The notes beneath the pieces were generated by a model that did not search any database, was not told the origin of the DNA, and worked only from the letters and a program-made list of their open reading frames with translations. A stretch of 64,000 nt of DNA, taken from assembly GCA_947311845.1 (NCBI GenBank), contig CAMZMU010000027.1:42620853-42684852 (forward strand), read 5' to 3'. Origin of the DNA: Poa pratensis (Eukaryota; Streptophyta; Magnoliopsida; Poales; Poaceae). Below, one piece after another: positions 43,951-56,648 of the stretch; the stretch's first letter is position 1; each line of letters opens with the position of its first letter. The translations under genes and the position numbers were made by a program.

Positions 43951-46900
43951 TGTGGCGCCCTGACCTGACTGTTATACAGTGATGCTGTGTGTCACCGGTT
44001 AAGCGACACAACCGGAGGTTACGGGTTTACCAATCCCCGGCCAAAACCTTTGGCAGGTGTTGCTCAGAATGGATCATTGGCAACACAACACCCCGATTGA
44101 TGCCTTAACATAGGCACAACCCTCAATGCATAATAGGGAGATCAAGACTTGTGGAACAACTGGCACATCACAGACTCTACGACACAAAACATATAGTTCA
44201 ACTCTTATAATAGAGAAAGATAGCAAATGACAACCAGAGGTCACAGACCCAACATTACAACAAGCGGAAGCAAATTAAGTTGTTCTAAACAACAAGATCC
44301 AGATTATGGCCTAAGAGGCCTACAAATAAACATCCAGCGCCAGCTGTTCCGGGATGTCCCAAGCTGCCACCTGGGAACACCAGACTACTCGTCGACGTCC
44401 ACAAAGAACCCACCTTCGAGGTCGGTGAAGTCCTCCTCTGAAACAAAACAAACGACGTTGAGTTCGACGAACTCGCAAGATTATATATAGAGCTTTAGCT
44501 CGATGAGGCTTTCAAAGTTTTAAGGTTGTTTTGCATAAAGCTTGTTTTATTTATGAAAACATAATTCAAAGGCATCGACTATTCAGAGTATTTTTAATAG
44601 GGGTAAGAAGTAACTCTTTCTTGATCACCTTTTTCAACATCAACCACTGTACCTGTTCATCAAAGGCACCTCCCCGAATCACCCTCGAGGAAGCTCACCT
44701 TACAATCTTGAATTGGTACCTTTAGTACCCAGTTTTTAATCATTCCGTTAAAGTTATTCTATGATCTTATCGTCCTTTCCCAAGTTGTCCTAAACCGTGG
44801 ACACGGCTTTTCGAAAAGATTTACCCTGCAGGGGTGTACAATGTTTGCCACGCGTACCGTCTGGCCCATTACCTAGCTTTTAGCTCTCTTCCTTGGAGAG
44901 CCGGCTGGGTGGGAGCGGTGTCGACTTCTCCCTCGTTAAGGACTTTCTAGGATCATCAGTGGCGGCAGGACACGAGATCACCACACCCTGCCCCACGGCC
45001 ACTCATTTTCCTAACACCACCATCCTCATCCCAGTTCATACCACCATCATCACGCACGCGCAAATGGAAGCCCGAACTAGAGGACCCTGGCTAGCCCCGA
45101 CCGAGTTATTTAGTCTATGAGGGTTCCTGCACTGCGAATGCATAGGTCTCACGCATGGTTGCACGCTCAGTCTTGGTTCGGGAGGTAAAGAACTCGCACC
45201 TCGGCGGCGAGAACGAGACAAAACACCACATCCACCGTGGCCTCTCATCCCCACCTTTTAGCATCTTATCACCTGTTACCACAATTCTCCACCATCATCA
45301 TCATTTCACACCTGTTTCCACAACAGTTATCCATCGTACAGCTATGCATGTAACTAAGCATGGCTAAGCATCAACATAGCATCGCAAAGTATCTCGGGCC
45401 AACACTACAAACCTATCGATAATAGGAGGGGAAACAGATAATGGCATAGGGAACTTAATGCAACTATAGGATACTCTAATCCAACAAAAGTGACATTTGG
45501 AACCGCATGCAATATTATAGTGGAGAAAATATTTGCGAAAACATAGGATAAGATATGCTCAGAGGGGGGATTACGCTTGCCTTGATCAACGTGCTGGTAG
45601 TAAGGATCTTCGGGGTATGGTGGAGTCACCCTGGCTACTTGATCTATCGAAGCATAACAACGGAAGAAGCAATCAATCACCACACATGCTTACAAATGCA
45701 ATGCGCAAACACATGATGACATGACATTTTAAAACCCCGAGATGAGGATGATTCAAGCTATTCAACTTAAACGGAGTTCGGATGCTTAACGGGTGCATCC
45801 CGAATCTACCGGGGGATCAGGTCATGCAGCATATTTACTCGTTAAATGGAGAGGAGGAACCCTATCGTTATCTTGCATATGATTGTCATGATCATGAGAA
45901 GATGCAGGGTTGGGTGATTAAGCGAGAAAAAGCAATACTACACAATGCCTCGAACAAAATGTTGAAGAGAAAGGGAGTCTTTCAGTTTAACTGGGAGGCA
46001 GAATTCCATGCCAGCGGTACTACCGCTGGAACGGGCGGTGGTACCGCTAGGGTCTTCATCGTTCGAACCAGCCAGTCAACGGTCGTCTCCTTCTTCACGA
46101 AGCCCACGCTCCCGGTACCAGTTGGTACCGCTCGAGGTACCGCTCGAGGTACCGGACAAGGCCTCCGAACGCTGGAAACCGCGGTACCATTAGCGGCACC
46201 AGACCCAGCCTTTCCGCATCAGCGGTACCGGCTGGTACCGCTGGAGGTACCGTTGGTGGTACCGCTCACGCGCCCAGAACACAGTTTTCGGCGGTACCTG
46301 CGACGGTACCTGCACCGGTGCTGCTTCAGCAGTGTGTTTGCCAGGGAGCAGTGGTACTACCGCTTATTCCAGCAGTACTACCGCTCCCTGGGAACCTTTA
46401 CTCAATACAACGAGTATCGCCGCACCTACTCCGGACCCAATACAGAGCTACTAGCTACGGCTAGAGAGGAAAATAGAGGAAAAGAAGAGGCTCGGAAGGT
46501 TACTCTGCTCACCCTAAACTCGTGGGGAGGCTCGGGGAAGGCGGGGAGAGTCGGAGTTGGCGGCAATCGAACTCGACGGGCGGCGAACGGCGCAGAGAAA
46601 AAGCTCGATTCCGGGCAATGTGCGGCTCCCCGGCTCGATTCTTGCGGTGAGGGAGGAGAGGAGAACACAGCCCAGCTTCTTGCGGTCGTCGATTTGCTCG
46701 GGAGGCTCTCAGGCGACGGCGACGAGCACGGCCGCCATGGCCATGGTGCGGAGCTCGTGGGGAAGAGGAAAATAGAGGGAGGAAGCAGAGGGGCGAGTGG
46801 ATAGGGTAGGGCATGGCCTCGTGGGGCTCTCCTTCTTGCAGGGGAGAGGGGCCCCGGGCGCGGCGTGCTCAAGCTGGTGCGGCTCGGCCGCCCAGCTCGG

Positions 46901-47496
46901 TCGCTACAGAACGAGGAAGGAGATGGCAGTTTTTGGAAAAACCCCTGGAACTTTTATTGCTATCACGGATAGGTCCTTTCCTTATTTATTAATAAAACCA
47001 GTAGCTTTTCAATGATTTTATTAGGGCACTTAAACATTTTATAAAAATTTGAGAAAATTTGGGTAGCCTCCCAACTGCATGTAGAGGCACCACAAAATTT
47101 GGCGTTGCAAAATAAAATAGTTTGGACAACAATTGTTCATAGGGTTCATTTCTGGCATTTTGCTAAATTTCAAAATGTTGCTCCTTTAACAATTTGGAGC
47201 AAGTGCAAAATATTATTTTGGAGCTCTTGGAACTTCCTTGACAAATATAAGAGGACATAGTATTTGTGTTTTGCAAGTTTGAGTGCTTTCACGGTTTTGA
47301 AATTTGTTGAAGCAAAATTGACATTTTGTTTTAAGTGGTGCCACACCACAACAATTCCCTAGCAACACCAACACTTCCCTAGCAACAACAACAATTCCCT
47401 AGCACAACAACATGATGCATGGATGCCATGATGCAATTAACACAAAAGCGAAAATTTTACACGGGTTTTGAGGTTTTTAAACTCCGGGCTGTTACA
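43951..47496 (-). repeat. Tekay-like element, 3' LTR (left in window)
   Basis: 3546 bp. It contains a dense cluster of GGTACC/GCGGTACTACCGC palindromes (46010-46400) and a tandem 12-bp unit GAGGTACCGCTC in two copies, against one in the other LTR. ORFs of up to 340 codons on the plus strand are open by composition only. The antisense-strand start would be the LTR promoter, but I could not place a TATA box with confidence. Confidence 0.92.
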
Positions 47497-47520
47497 ATTC
47501 TACCCTCCTTACAGGAATCT
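47497..47520 (-). promoter_or_regulatory. Polypurine tract
   Basis: On the minus strand AAGGAGGGTAGAAT abuts the 3' LTR. It would prime plus-strand DNA synthesis in the element's life cycle. Confidence 0.65.
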
Positions 47521-50500
47521 CGTCCCGAGATTCTAAGGTTGCGGAAAAAGTCGGGATACTCCTCACGAAGACTAGACTCTCGTTCCCAAGTAGCTTCTTC
47601 CTCGGAATGGTGAGACCATTGAACTTTGAGGAACTTGGTAGTCTTGTTACGGGTCTTCCTTTCGGCTTCATCCAGGATACGGATAGGATGCTCGCGATAA
47701 GTGAGATCTTCCTGGAGGTCTAGCTCTTCATGATTGACTCCATGGATAGGATCCTTAAAACACCGGCGAAGTTGGGAGACATGAAACACATCATGTACAT
47801 TTGGGAATTTGACCGGTAACTCCAACTGATAAGAAAGATCTCCTCGCTTGGCCAGAACGGTGAAAGGGCCAACATAGCGAGGTGCCAATTTCCCTTTGAT
47901 ACCGAAGCGGCGAACGCCACGAAGGGGAGAGACGCGGAGATAAGCTTTATCACCAATTTCATAGTGAATTTCCTGATGTGCTTATCATAGTAGCTCTTCT
48001 GCCTAGACTGAGCAATCTTCAGATTCTCTCTTATGATTCGAACCTTCTCCTCAGCTTCATTGATCACATCCGGACCAAAGAGTGCTCTCTCTCCGGTCTC
48101 GGACCAATTTAGAGGAGTGCGGCATTTTCTTCCATATAGAGCCTCGAAGGAGCCATGCCCAGACTAGCTTGATAGCTATTGTTGTAGGAGAACTCCGCGA
48201 AAGGGAGATACTTTTCCCAACCCTTGCCAAAAGAGATTACACATGCCCGAAGCATGTCTTCCAACACTTGGTTCACTCTTTCGGTCTGACCATCAGTTTG
48301 AGGATGGTAGGCGGTACTGAAGTTGAGACGGGACCCCATAGCAGTTTGGAAACTCTGCCAAAACTTGGAGACAAAGATACTTCCACGGTCCGATATGATC
48401 CTCAGAGGGACCCCATGCAATGGAACAATACGAGCCAAATATAAGTCAGCAAGTTGACTTGCCGTATATCATCACGGACTGGTAGGAAGTGAGCAACCTT
48501 GGAAAGACGATCAATGATTACCCAGATTGCATTGTTGCCCTTTTGAGATCGGGGAAACCCGGTGATGAAGTCCATACCAATTTCATCCCATTTCCACTCG
48601 GGACTGCAATAGGGCGAAGAGTGCCGGCAGGTCTTTGATGTTCAGCCTTTACCCGTCGACAGGTGTCGCATTCAGCAACATACTTGGCAATTTCTCGTTT
48701 CATACGAGTCCACCAGAATAGTGGTCGAAGGTCTTGGTACATCTTGGTACTACCGGGATGAATAGAGAGAGGAGATTCATGAGCTTCTTGGAGGATCAGC
48801 CCTCTCAATTTTGTTTCTTTGGCACTACCAAGCGGTCACCAAAATAAACAACTCCGGATTCATTGACAAAAAACATTTGCCTTCCCGCTAGCAATGTTCT
48901 CTTGATTTTCGAATACCCTTGTCACGAGTTTGAGCATCCTTAATCTGGTCTACAAGAGTAGATTTGATCTCCAGATTTGCAAGGTAGCCGGAGGGAACCA
49001 TTTCTAAGTTCAAACGAGAGAACTCTTCATGAAGGGCAGGTTGGGCCTTTTCAATCATCAGATTGTTGCAATAGGACTTCCGACTTAGCGCGTCAGCCAC
49101 GACGTTTGCTTTGCCGGGTTGATAGTTCAGACTCACATCATAGTCCTTGATTAACTCCAACCAACGCCTTTGCCTGAGATTTAAATCCGGCTGGGTGAAG
49201 AGGTACTTCAGACTCTTGTGATCCGAGAAGATCTCGCAACGGTTACCAAACAGTATGGTCTCCATTGCTTCAAAGCATAGACCACCGCGGCAAGCTCTAG
49301 ATCATGAGTTGGGTAGTTGTGCTCATGCGGCTTAAGTTGGCGAGAAGCATATGCCACCACATGGCCATCTTGCATTAGCACACAGCCCAAGCCTTGCAGA
49401 GAGGCGTCACAGAAGACGACGAAATCCTTGCTTGTGTCCGGCAGGACAAGCACAGGAGCGGAGGAGTTTGGCTTTCAGTGTTTTGAAGCTCTCTTCAGCT
49501 TCGGCCGACCATACGAACTTTTTATCCTTCTTGAGAAGGTCAGTCAGGGCCTTGGCTATCTTGGAGAAACCTTCGATGAATCGGCGGTATAACCTGCCAA
49601 TCCGAGAAAGCTACGATGTCCTTGACTGACATTGGAGTTTTCCAATCCAAATGGACTGAATCTTGTCAGGAATGACAGCCACACCATTAGCGGATATCAC
49701 ATGACCAAGGAAGACGATTATCCAACCAAAACTCACACTTGGAGAACTTGGCATAGAGGCGGTGTTCTCGAAGTCTGTCAGAACCAAACGAAGATGTTCC
49801 TCATGCTCTTCATTGGTTTTGGAATAGATGAGGATGTCATCAATGTAAATGACGACAAACTTGTCAAGATAATCCATGAAGACAGAGTTCATGAGCCTCA
49901 TGAAAGTAGCTGGGCATTTGTGAGACCAAAGGACATGACGGTATACTCATATGAGCCATACGAGTAACAAATGCCGTCTTTGGAATATCCTCCTTTCTGA
50001 TTTGATCTGATGGTAGCCTGACCTCAGATCCATCTTGGAGAATACCGTTGCACCAGCTAACTGATCCAACAGATCATTGATGCGAGGAATAGGATACTTG
50101 TTCTTGATTGTCACCGCATTCAACGGTCGATAGTCAGAGACTAGACGAGGCACGGTAGAATCCCTCTTCTTGACAAAGAGTACCGGACAACCCCAAGGTG
50201 AACTGCTAGGCTGGATGAAATCCTTAGCTAACAGCTGATCAATTTGCTCTTTCAACAGAGCCAACTCTTCCACCGGCATACGGTAGGGCTTCTTGGAAAT
50301 TGGAGCGGTACCGGGAAGTAGCTCTATGACAAACTCCACACTTCGGTCAGGAGGCATGCCAGGCAATTCTTCCGGGAACACATCCGGGAAGTCACACACC
50401 ACGTGTATGTCCTGGATTTCAGGAGGGGATTCGCCTTCCATAAAGCAAAGGAGAATCTCAGGTGAGTTGGGTATGATGGAGGACGGAGGTCTTGACAATG

Positions 50501-50825
50501 CAGACCAATACTTCACACTGTCACCGAGGAATTGGTCACGGTGACGGTCTTGGCAGCACAGTCGAGATTAGCCTGGTATTTGGCTAGCCAGTTCATGCCC
50601 AGTATGACATCAATGCCACTTGACCTCAGAGCTACCAAGCGAAAGGAAAAGAGTAGTAACCGATAGTAATCTGAACTTCAGGAGTAACCCCATCGGTTTG
50701 CCATTTGGAGCCAGGAGTGGCGATCACCAAGGGACACTCATTTCTCAAACGGTATTTTGTGGTCTTTTGCAAAAGCTATGGATATGAATGAATGCGATGC
50801 TCCAGAATCAAACAAAACTGTAGCA
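47503..50825 (-). pseudogene. Tekay-like protease and pol, multiply frameshifted
   Basis: The protease active site DSGASHSF is encoded near 50.80 kb but out of frame with gag. RT follows (50516-49611 in two frames) with [13 protein letters not shown] and the catalytic YIDD in VIYIDDILIYSK. RNase H has [35 protein letters not shown] and DALSRK (about 49.45-49.05 kb). Integrase has the zinc finger [11 protein letters not shown] (about 48.66 kb), IISDRGSIFVSKFW and HPQTDGQTERVN (about 48.3-48.4 kb). The end has FHVSQLRRCF and SHHSEEEATWERE, typical of the chromodomain (about 47.6-47.8 kb). At least six frame changes lie between them, so no full polyprotein can be made. Confidence 0.9.
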
Positions 50826-51928
50826 CGTTGTTGTTGATTCGTAACTCACCCATGAGAACGCCGGGGTCCTCTTCAGCTTCTTCAGCAGAGATGTGGTTCA
50901 GGCGACCACGCACAATAGGTCCAGCCTTGCCAGCTGGAGTGGCAGGGGCTCGTGCAGGAGTTATCGCGAGAGGTGCCTTCTGGGGGCACTCCCTGGAGTA
51001 GTGGCCAGCCTGGCCACAGGTGTAGCAAGTGAGTCCAGGTGGAGCAGGTAGCATAGGACGGTACCCACTCCCGCCTACCCCAAGTGTCGAAGTAGTGGGG
51101 CGCGGAGGAGGTGGCCTGTATCCTGCGGCTTGGCATGAATGGAGCACGCGGCACAGCGCTGTAGGGAACAAACACCCTGCGCTTCTTGCTCTCAGAACCC
51201 GAGGAACTCTGGTGGTCCCCGTGTGCGGGCCTCTTGGAAGCTCAAGTTCCTTTCTTCCTTGCTCGAGAGTGAAAGCCTGGTTGAACAGCTCCTGATAGGT
51301 CTGGAACCTGAAGGGCAATAGCTCATAGCGGAGCTGCGGCGAAGACCCTTGCGGAACAGCTCTTGCTTGTCAGCATCATTGGTCACGTCCCTTGGGGCGT
51401 AACGAGAGAGATGGTTGAACTCACGACCATAAGTGCGGAGGTCCATCCGTCCCTGTTGCAAATCCAGGAACTCCCTCCTCTTCAAGTCCATGATCGGCTG
51501 GGGAATGTACTCCGCACGGAAGGCAGTGCGAAATCAGCCCAGTGAAGACATGGTTGGCTGGAAACAAGCCACATGGCTTTCCCACCAACAGCCAGCAGCA
51601 CCAACCAAGAGGTAGGTGGCAAAGTTGACTTGCTCAGCCAATGGGACATGCAGCGCGGAGAACTTGCGCTCCAAAGCACGAAGCCAATCATCAGCTTCCA
51701 GTGGCTCCTTAGCATCAGCAAAGGTGGGTGGCTGGAACGCAGGAACTCAGTGAGAGTGTTGCACTCGTTCCTCCGTGCATTCTGCTGCACCAACTGCTCA
51801 AGCAAGCGCTCATTGCGCCCACGGTTCTCCTCAATGGCCATCAAGACCTCAGCCATCGAGGGTGGTGGCGGCAGATCATCCTCATCATCATTGTGGTTAC
51901 CGCGACCACCACGGCCTCCTCGAGCCAT
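50826..51928 (-). pseudogene. Tekay-like gag, frameshifted
   Basis: It starts MARGGRGGRGNHNDDEDDLP at 51928, with a Gly/Arg-rich N-terminus and a helical segment (MAEVLMAIEENRGRNERLL). The capsid region is seen in another frame (FLDLQQGRMDLRTYGREFNH near 51.45 kb). Near its end is a CCHC knuckle CYTCGQAGHYSREC (about 51.0 kb). Gag would form the particle and bind the RNA. Several frame changes break it. Confidence 0.85.
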
Positions 51929-52480
51929 TCTGGAGATTTGACAATGACACGGTTAGTATCTTTCTCCGAATGGTCGAACAATAGCATTAGCGTCTACTCA
52001 AGTACACAGACTAGGGACGATAATACATTGTGAACGAAACAAGGAATCAACAAGATAGAACTTGGGTCAAAGATCAGCATCATGTGCTACTAGTGAGAGT
52101 TAAGAAATCACAACTTAACACACTCTAGTTGACACAATCCGGGACCTTATGTTCAAGTCCTTGGGTTAAAACCCAGAAAGGATCAAATGATTAAACTTGG
52201 TAGAAACATCTGAGTTGATTTGGGATTGCAACGCAGCGGGAGCAACTGGACACATAACACTAAAGGTCGAACCCACCCACGTTTCTCAATTTTGAAGTAA
52301 CAGATGAGAAGTAAAACCTTTAAGTCAAATCGAGGTAAGATTGCTCCGAGATTAGAGGGTAACCAGATAAGGAGTAAAAAGAATCCTAAGATGGTTTTCA
52401 CAACTCATTTTTAGGTTAAAATATTTTCACAAACACTAGACTCAACATCGACCAGTAGAAGGGTTTCCTACAGGCAGTAC

Positions 52481-52493
52481 TGCTCTGATACCA
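52481..52493 (-). promoter_or_regulatory. Primer binding site (initiator tRNA-Met)
   Basis: On the minus strand TGGTATCAGAGCA starts three bases after the 5' LTR. It is the usual plant initiator-Met primer site. Confidence 0.9.
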
Positions 52494-52496
52494 ACT

Positions 52497-55400
52497 TGTG
52501 GCGCCCGACCCGACTGTTATACAGTGATGCTGTGTGTCACCGGTTAAGCGATACAACCGGAGGTTACGGGTTTACCAATCCCCGGCCAAAACCTTTGGCA
52601 GGCGTTGCTCGGAATGGATCATCGGCAACGCAACACCCCGATTGATGCCTTAACACAGGCACAACCCTCAATGCATAATAGAGAGATCAAGACTTGTGGA
52701 ACAACTGGCACATCACAGACTCTACGACACAAATCATATAGTTCAACTCTTATAATAGAGAAAGATAGCAAATGACAACCAGAGGTCACAGACCCAACAT
52801 TACAAAAGCGGAAGCAAATTAGGTTGTTCTAAACAACAAGATCCAAATTATGGCCTAAGAGGCCTACAATAAACATCCAGCGCCAGCTGTTCCGGGATGT
52901 CCCAAGCTGCCACCTGGGAACCCCAGACTACTCGTCGACGTCCACAAAGAACCCACCTTCGAGGTCGGTGAAGTCCTCCTCTGAAACAAAACAAACGACG
53001 TTGAGTTCGACGAACTCGCAAGATTATATATAGAGCTTTAGCTCGATGAGGCTTTCAAAGTTTTGGCTGTTTTGCATAAAGCTGATTTTATTTATGAAAA
53101 CATAACTCAAAGGCATCGACTATTCAGAGTATTTTAAAAGGGTAAGAAGTAACTCTTTTCTTGATCACCTTTTCAACATCAACCACTGTACCTGTTCATC
53201 AAAGGCACCTCCCCGAATCACCCTCGAGGAAGCTCACCTTACAATCTTGAGTGGTACCTTTAGTACCCAGTTTTTAATCATTCCGTTAAAGTTATTCTAT
53301 GATCTTATCGTCCTTTCCCAAGTTGTCCTTAACCGTGGACACGGCTTTTCGAAAAGATTTACCCTGCAGGGGTGTACAATGTTTGCCACGCGTACCGTCC
53401 GGCCCATTACCTAGCTTAGCTCTCTTCCTTGGAGAGCCGGCTGGGTGGGAGCGGTGTCGACTTCTCCCTCGTTAAGGACTTTCCAGGATCATCAGTGGCG
53501 GCAGGACACGAGATCACAACACCCTGCCCCACGGCCACTCATTTTCCTAACACCACCATCCTCATCCCAGTTCATACCACCATCATCACGCACGCGCAAA
53601 TGGAAGCCCGAACTAGAGGACCCTGGCTAGCCCCGTCGAGTTATTTAGTCTATGAGGGTTCCTGCACTGCGAATGCATAGGCCTCACGCATGGTTGCACG
53701 CTCAGTCTTGGTTCGGAGGTAAAGAACTCGCACCTAGGCGGCGAGAACGAGACAAAACACCACAACCACAGTGGCCTCTCATCCCCACCTTTTAGCATCT
53801 TATCACCTGTTACCACAATTCTCCACCATCATCATCATTTCACACCTGTTTCCATAACAGTTATCCATCGTACAGCTATGCATGTAACTAAGCATGGCTA
53901 AGCATCAACATAGCATCGTAAAGTATCTCGGGCCAACACTACAAACCTATGGATAATAGGAGGGGAAACAGATAATGGCATAGGGAACTTAATGCAACTA
54001 TAGGATACTCTAATCCAACAAAAGTGACATTTGGAACCGCATGCAATATTATAGTGAAGAAAATATTTGCGGAAACATAGGATAAGATATGCTCAGAGGG
54101 GGATTACGCTTGCCTTGATCAACGTGCCGGTAGTACGGATCTTCGGGGTATGGTGGAGTCACCCTGGCTACTTGATCTATCGAAGCATAACAACGGAAGA
54201 AGCAATCAAGCACCACACATGCTTACAAATGCAATGCGCAAACACATGATGACATGACATTTTAAAACCCCGAGATGAGGATGATTCAAGCTATTCAACT
54301 TAAACGGAGTTCGGATGCTTAACGGGTGCATCCCGAATCTACCGGGGGATCAGGTCATGCAGCATATTTACTCGTTAAATGGAGAGGAGGAACCCTATCG
54401 TTATCTTGCATATGATTGTCATGATCATGAGAAGATGCAGGGTTGGGTGATTAAGCGAGAAAAAGTAATACTACACAATGCCTCGAACAAAATGTTGAAG
54501 AGAAAGGGAGTCTTTCAGTTTAACTGGGAGGCAGAATTCCATGCCAGCGGTACTACCGCTGGAACGGGCGGTGGTACCGCTAGGGTCTTCATCGTTCGAA
54601 CCAGCCAGTCAACGGTCGTCTTCTTTCTTCACGGAGCGCACGCTCCCGGTACCAGTTGGTACCGCTCGAGGTACCGGACAAGGCCTCCAAACGCTGGAAA
54701 TCGCGGTACCATTAGTGGCACTAGACCCAGCCTTTCCGCATCAACGGTACCGGCTGGTACCGCTGGAGGTACCGTTGGTGGTACCGCTCACGCGCCCAGA
54801 ACACAGTTTTCGGCGGTACCTGCGACGGTACCTGCACCGGTGCTGCTTCAGCAGTGTGTTTGCTAGGGAGCAGCGGTACTACCGCTTATTCCAGCGGTAC
54901 TACCGCTCCCTGGCAACCTTTACTCAATACAACGAGTATCGCCGCACCTACTCCGGACCCAATACAGAGCTACTAGCTACGGCTAGAGAGGAAAATAGAG
55001 GAAAAGAAGAGGCTCAGAAGGTTGCTTTGCTCACCCTAAACTCATGGGGAGGCTCGGGGAAGGCGGGGAGAGTCGGAGTTGGTGGCAATCGAACTCGACG
55101 GGCGGCGAACGGCGCAGAGAAAAAGCTCGATTCCGGCCAATGTGCGGCTCCTCGGCTCGATTCTTGCGGTGAGGGAGGAGAGGAGAACACGGCCCAGCTT
55201 CTTGCGGTCGTCGATTTGCTCGGGAGGCTCTCAGGCGACGGTGACGAGCACGGCCGCCATGGCCATGATGCGGAGCTCGCGGGGAAGAGGAAAATAGAGG
55301 GAGGAAGCAGATGGGCGAGTGGATAGGGTAGGGCATGGCCTCGTGGGGCTCTCCTTCTTGCAGGGGAGAGGGCAGAGGGGCCCCGGGCGCGGCGTGCTCG

Positions 55401-56024
55401 AGCTGGTGCGGCTCGGCCGCCCAGCTCGGTCGCTACAGAACGAGGAAGGAGATGGCAGTTTTTGGAAAAACCCCTGGAACTTTTATTGCTATCACGGATA
55501 GGTCCTTTCCTTATTTATTAATAAAACCAGTAGCTTTCAATGATTTTATTAGGGCACTTAAACATTTTATAAAAAAATGAGAAAATTTGGGTAGCCTCCC
55601 AACTGCATGTAGAGGCACCACAAAATTTGGCGTTGCAAAATAAAATAGTTTGGACAACAATTGTTCATAGGGTTCATTTCTGGCATTTTGCTAAATTTCA
55701 AAATGTTGCTCCTTTAACAATTTGGAGCAAGTGCAAAATATTATTTTGGAGCTCTTGGAACTTCCTTGACAAATATAAGAGGACATAGTATTTGTGTTTT
55801 GCAAGTTTGAGTGCTTTCACGGTTTTGAAATTTGTTGAAGCAAAATTGACATTTTGTTTTAAGTGGTGCCACACCACAACAATTCCCTAGCAACACCAAC
55901 ACTTCCCTAGCAACAACAACAATTCCCTAGCACAACAACATGATGCATGGATGCCATGATGCAATTAACACAAAAGCGAAAATTTTACACGGGTTTTGAG
56001 GTTTTTAAACTCCGGGCTGTTACA
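52497..56024 (-). repeat. Tekay-like element, 5' LTR (right in window)
   Basis: 3528 bp. In the first 200 bp it keeps several CpG sites (CCCGACCCGAC, GGCGTTGC, CATCGGCAACGC) that read TpG or CpA in the other LTR. It also carries a short GAGGGCAG insertion near 55.37 kb that the other lacks. Confidence 0.92.
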
Positions 56025-56648
56025 GATGTCGCGGCGGCCGAGGCCTCGGCGGCCGACAATGGATCGGTTATCGACTGATCTGGCTGGTGCGGTACCCCCG
56101 CCGGCGTGGCCGCCTATGTGCTGCCCATTTTCCTCTAATGCCCGGTGACGCTACGTGTTTCGTAGCTACGAAATAATCAAAGAAGAGGAGTCAGCCAGTC
56201 CCGGGCTGGCCTCGGCCGTGATGAAGGAAGAGCCAGCAAGTCCGTTGCAGAACGGGCATGCTGCGTGAAGTTCCTCAAGGCCGGAGTGCACTTCCTCAAG
56301 GACAGAGCTCCTCTTTGATCTTCCCACTTGCCGGCCGGTGGTCGGTTATTAATTTTCTAAGTTTTAGTTTAGTGTTTAGTTCAATATTAGGAGAAAGCCA
56401 GATTTACTAGGCTTTTTATGCACTTTTAGGACCTAGAAATGTAATCCTACTATGTATTTCAATTTCTAAAAATGTATCCAGAAAAAAAGTTTGGGGGAAA
56501 ACCCTGGCCGGGCGGACTCAATGCGTCGGCTCGTTGGGGGCAGTGGCGGGAAGGGGCGGACATGGGCGAGACATGGGTCATTTTGCCGACGCAAACGGAC
56601 CAAACGCGCACCAAAAACGCGTCCGTTTTGCGTCGCCCTGTTGGAGTC

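Larger units (their letters stand above)
43951..56024 (-). mobile_element. 12-kb Ty3/gypsy retrotransposon, Tekay-like, recent but defective
   Basis: Exact 5-bp TSD GATGT (43946-43950 and 56025-56029). The LTRs are 3546 and 3528 bp, very similar along their length, and in element orientation run TGTAACAGCCC to GGCGCCACA. The 5-kb interior has a primer site for initiator tRNA-Met next to the 5' LTR (right side), gag, protease, RT, RNase H, integrase and a chromodomain-like end, all on the minus strand. A purine tract lies just before the 3' LTR. Large LTRs, the initiator-Met site and a chromodomain suggest the Tekay clade; I do not name a family. The interior is full of frameshifts. Confidence 0.93.
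43428..56078 (+). pseudogene. ORF of the TIR element, interrupted by the LTR element
   Basis: The left part (from 43428) begins MEPTGETLEHSSPTT and includes PGSMARWHHMSPEKERAVEV, NDEEEYVYAARVAAVAAG and ALA-rich helix-like sequence. Near 43.9 kb the frame shifts, and the sequence SLETARRAARRKRACDVAA then runs into the 5-bp TSD and resumes right of the LTR element, ending at TGA 56076-56078. So one frame change and one large insertion disable it. The protein is Ala-rich, basic at its C-terminus and has no domain I recognise. Similar ORFs recur in grass TEs, from memory. Confidence 0.5.
43215..56648. mobile_element. TIR DNA transposon carrying an ORF, split by a 12-kb LTR element
   Basis: The left end GGCTCAACGGGACGACGCAA matches the inverse of the right end (GACTCCAACAGGGCGACGC) with a few changes and one indel, and both continue into CGGA-rich sequence. 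Without the LTR element and one TSD copy the DNA element would be about 1.36 kb. A reading frame fills its centre. I found no clear TSD for the TIRs, so the superfamily is uncertain; Harbinger-like or a related non-autonomous type is my guess. No transposase is recognisable. Confidence 0.6.

Noticed and set aside
45782..46804. 340-codon ORF inside the left LTR of the 12-kb element
   Set aside because: The same sequence in the right LTR is broken into other frames, and content is GGTACC-repeat translation. Treated as LTR, not gene.
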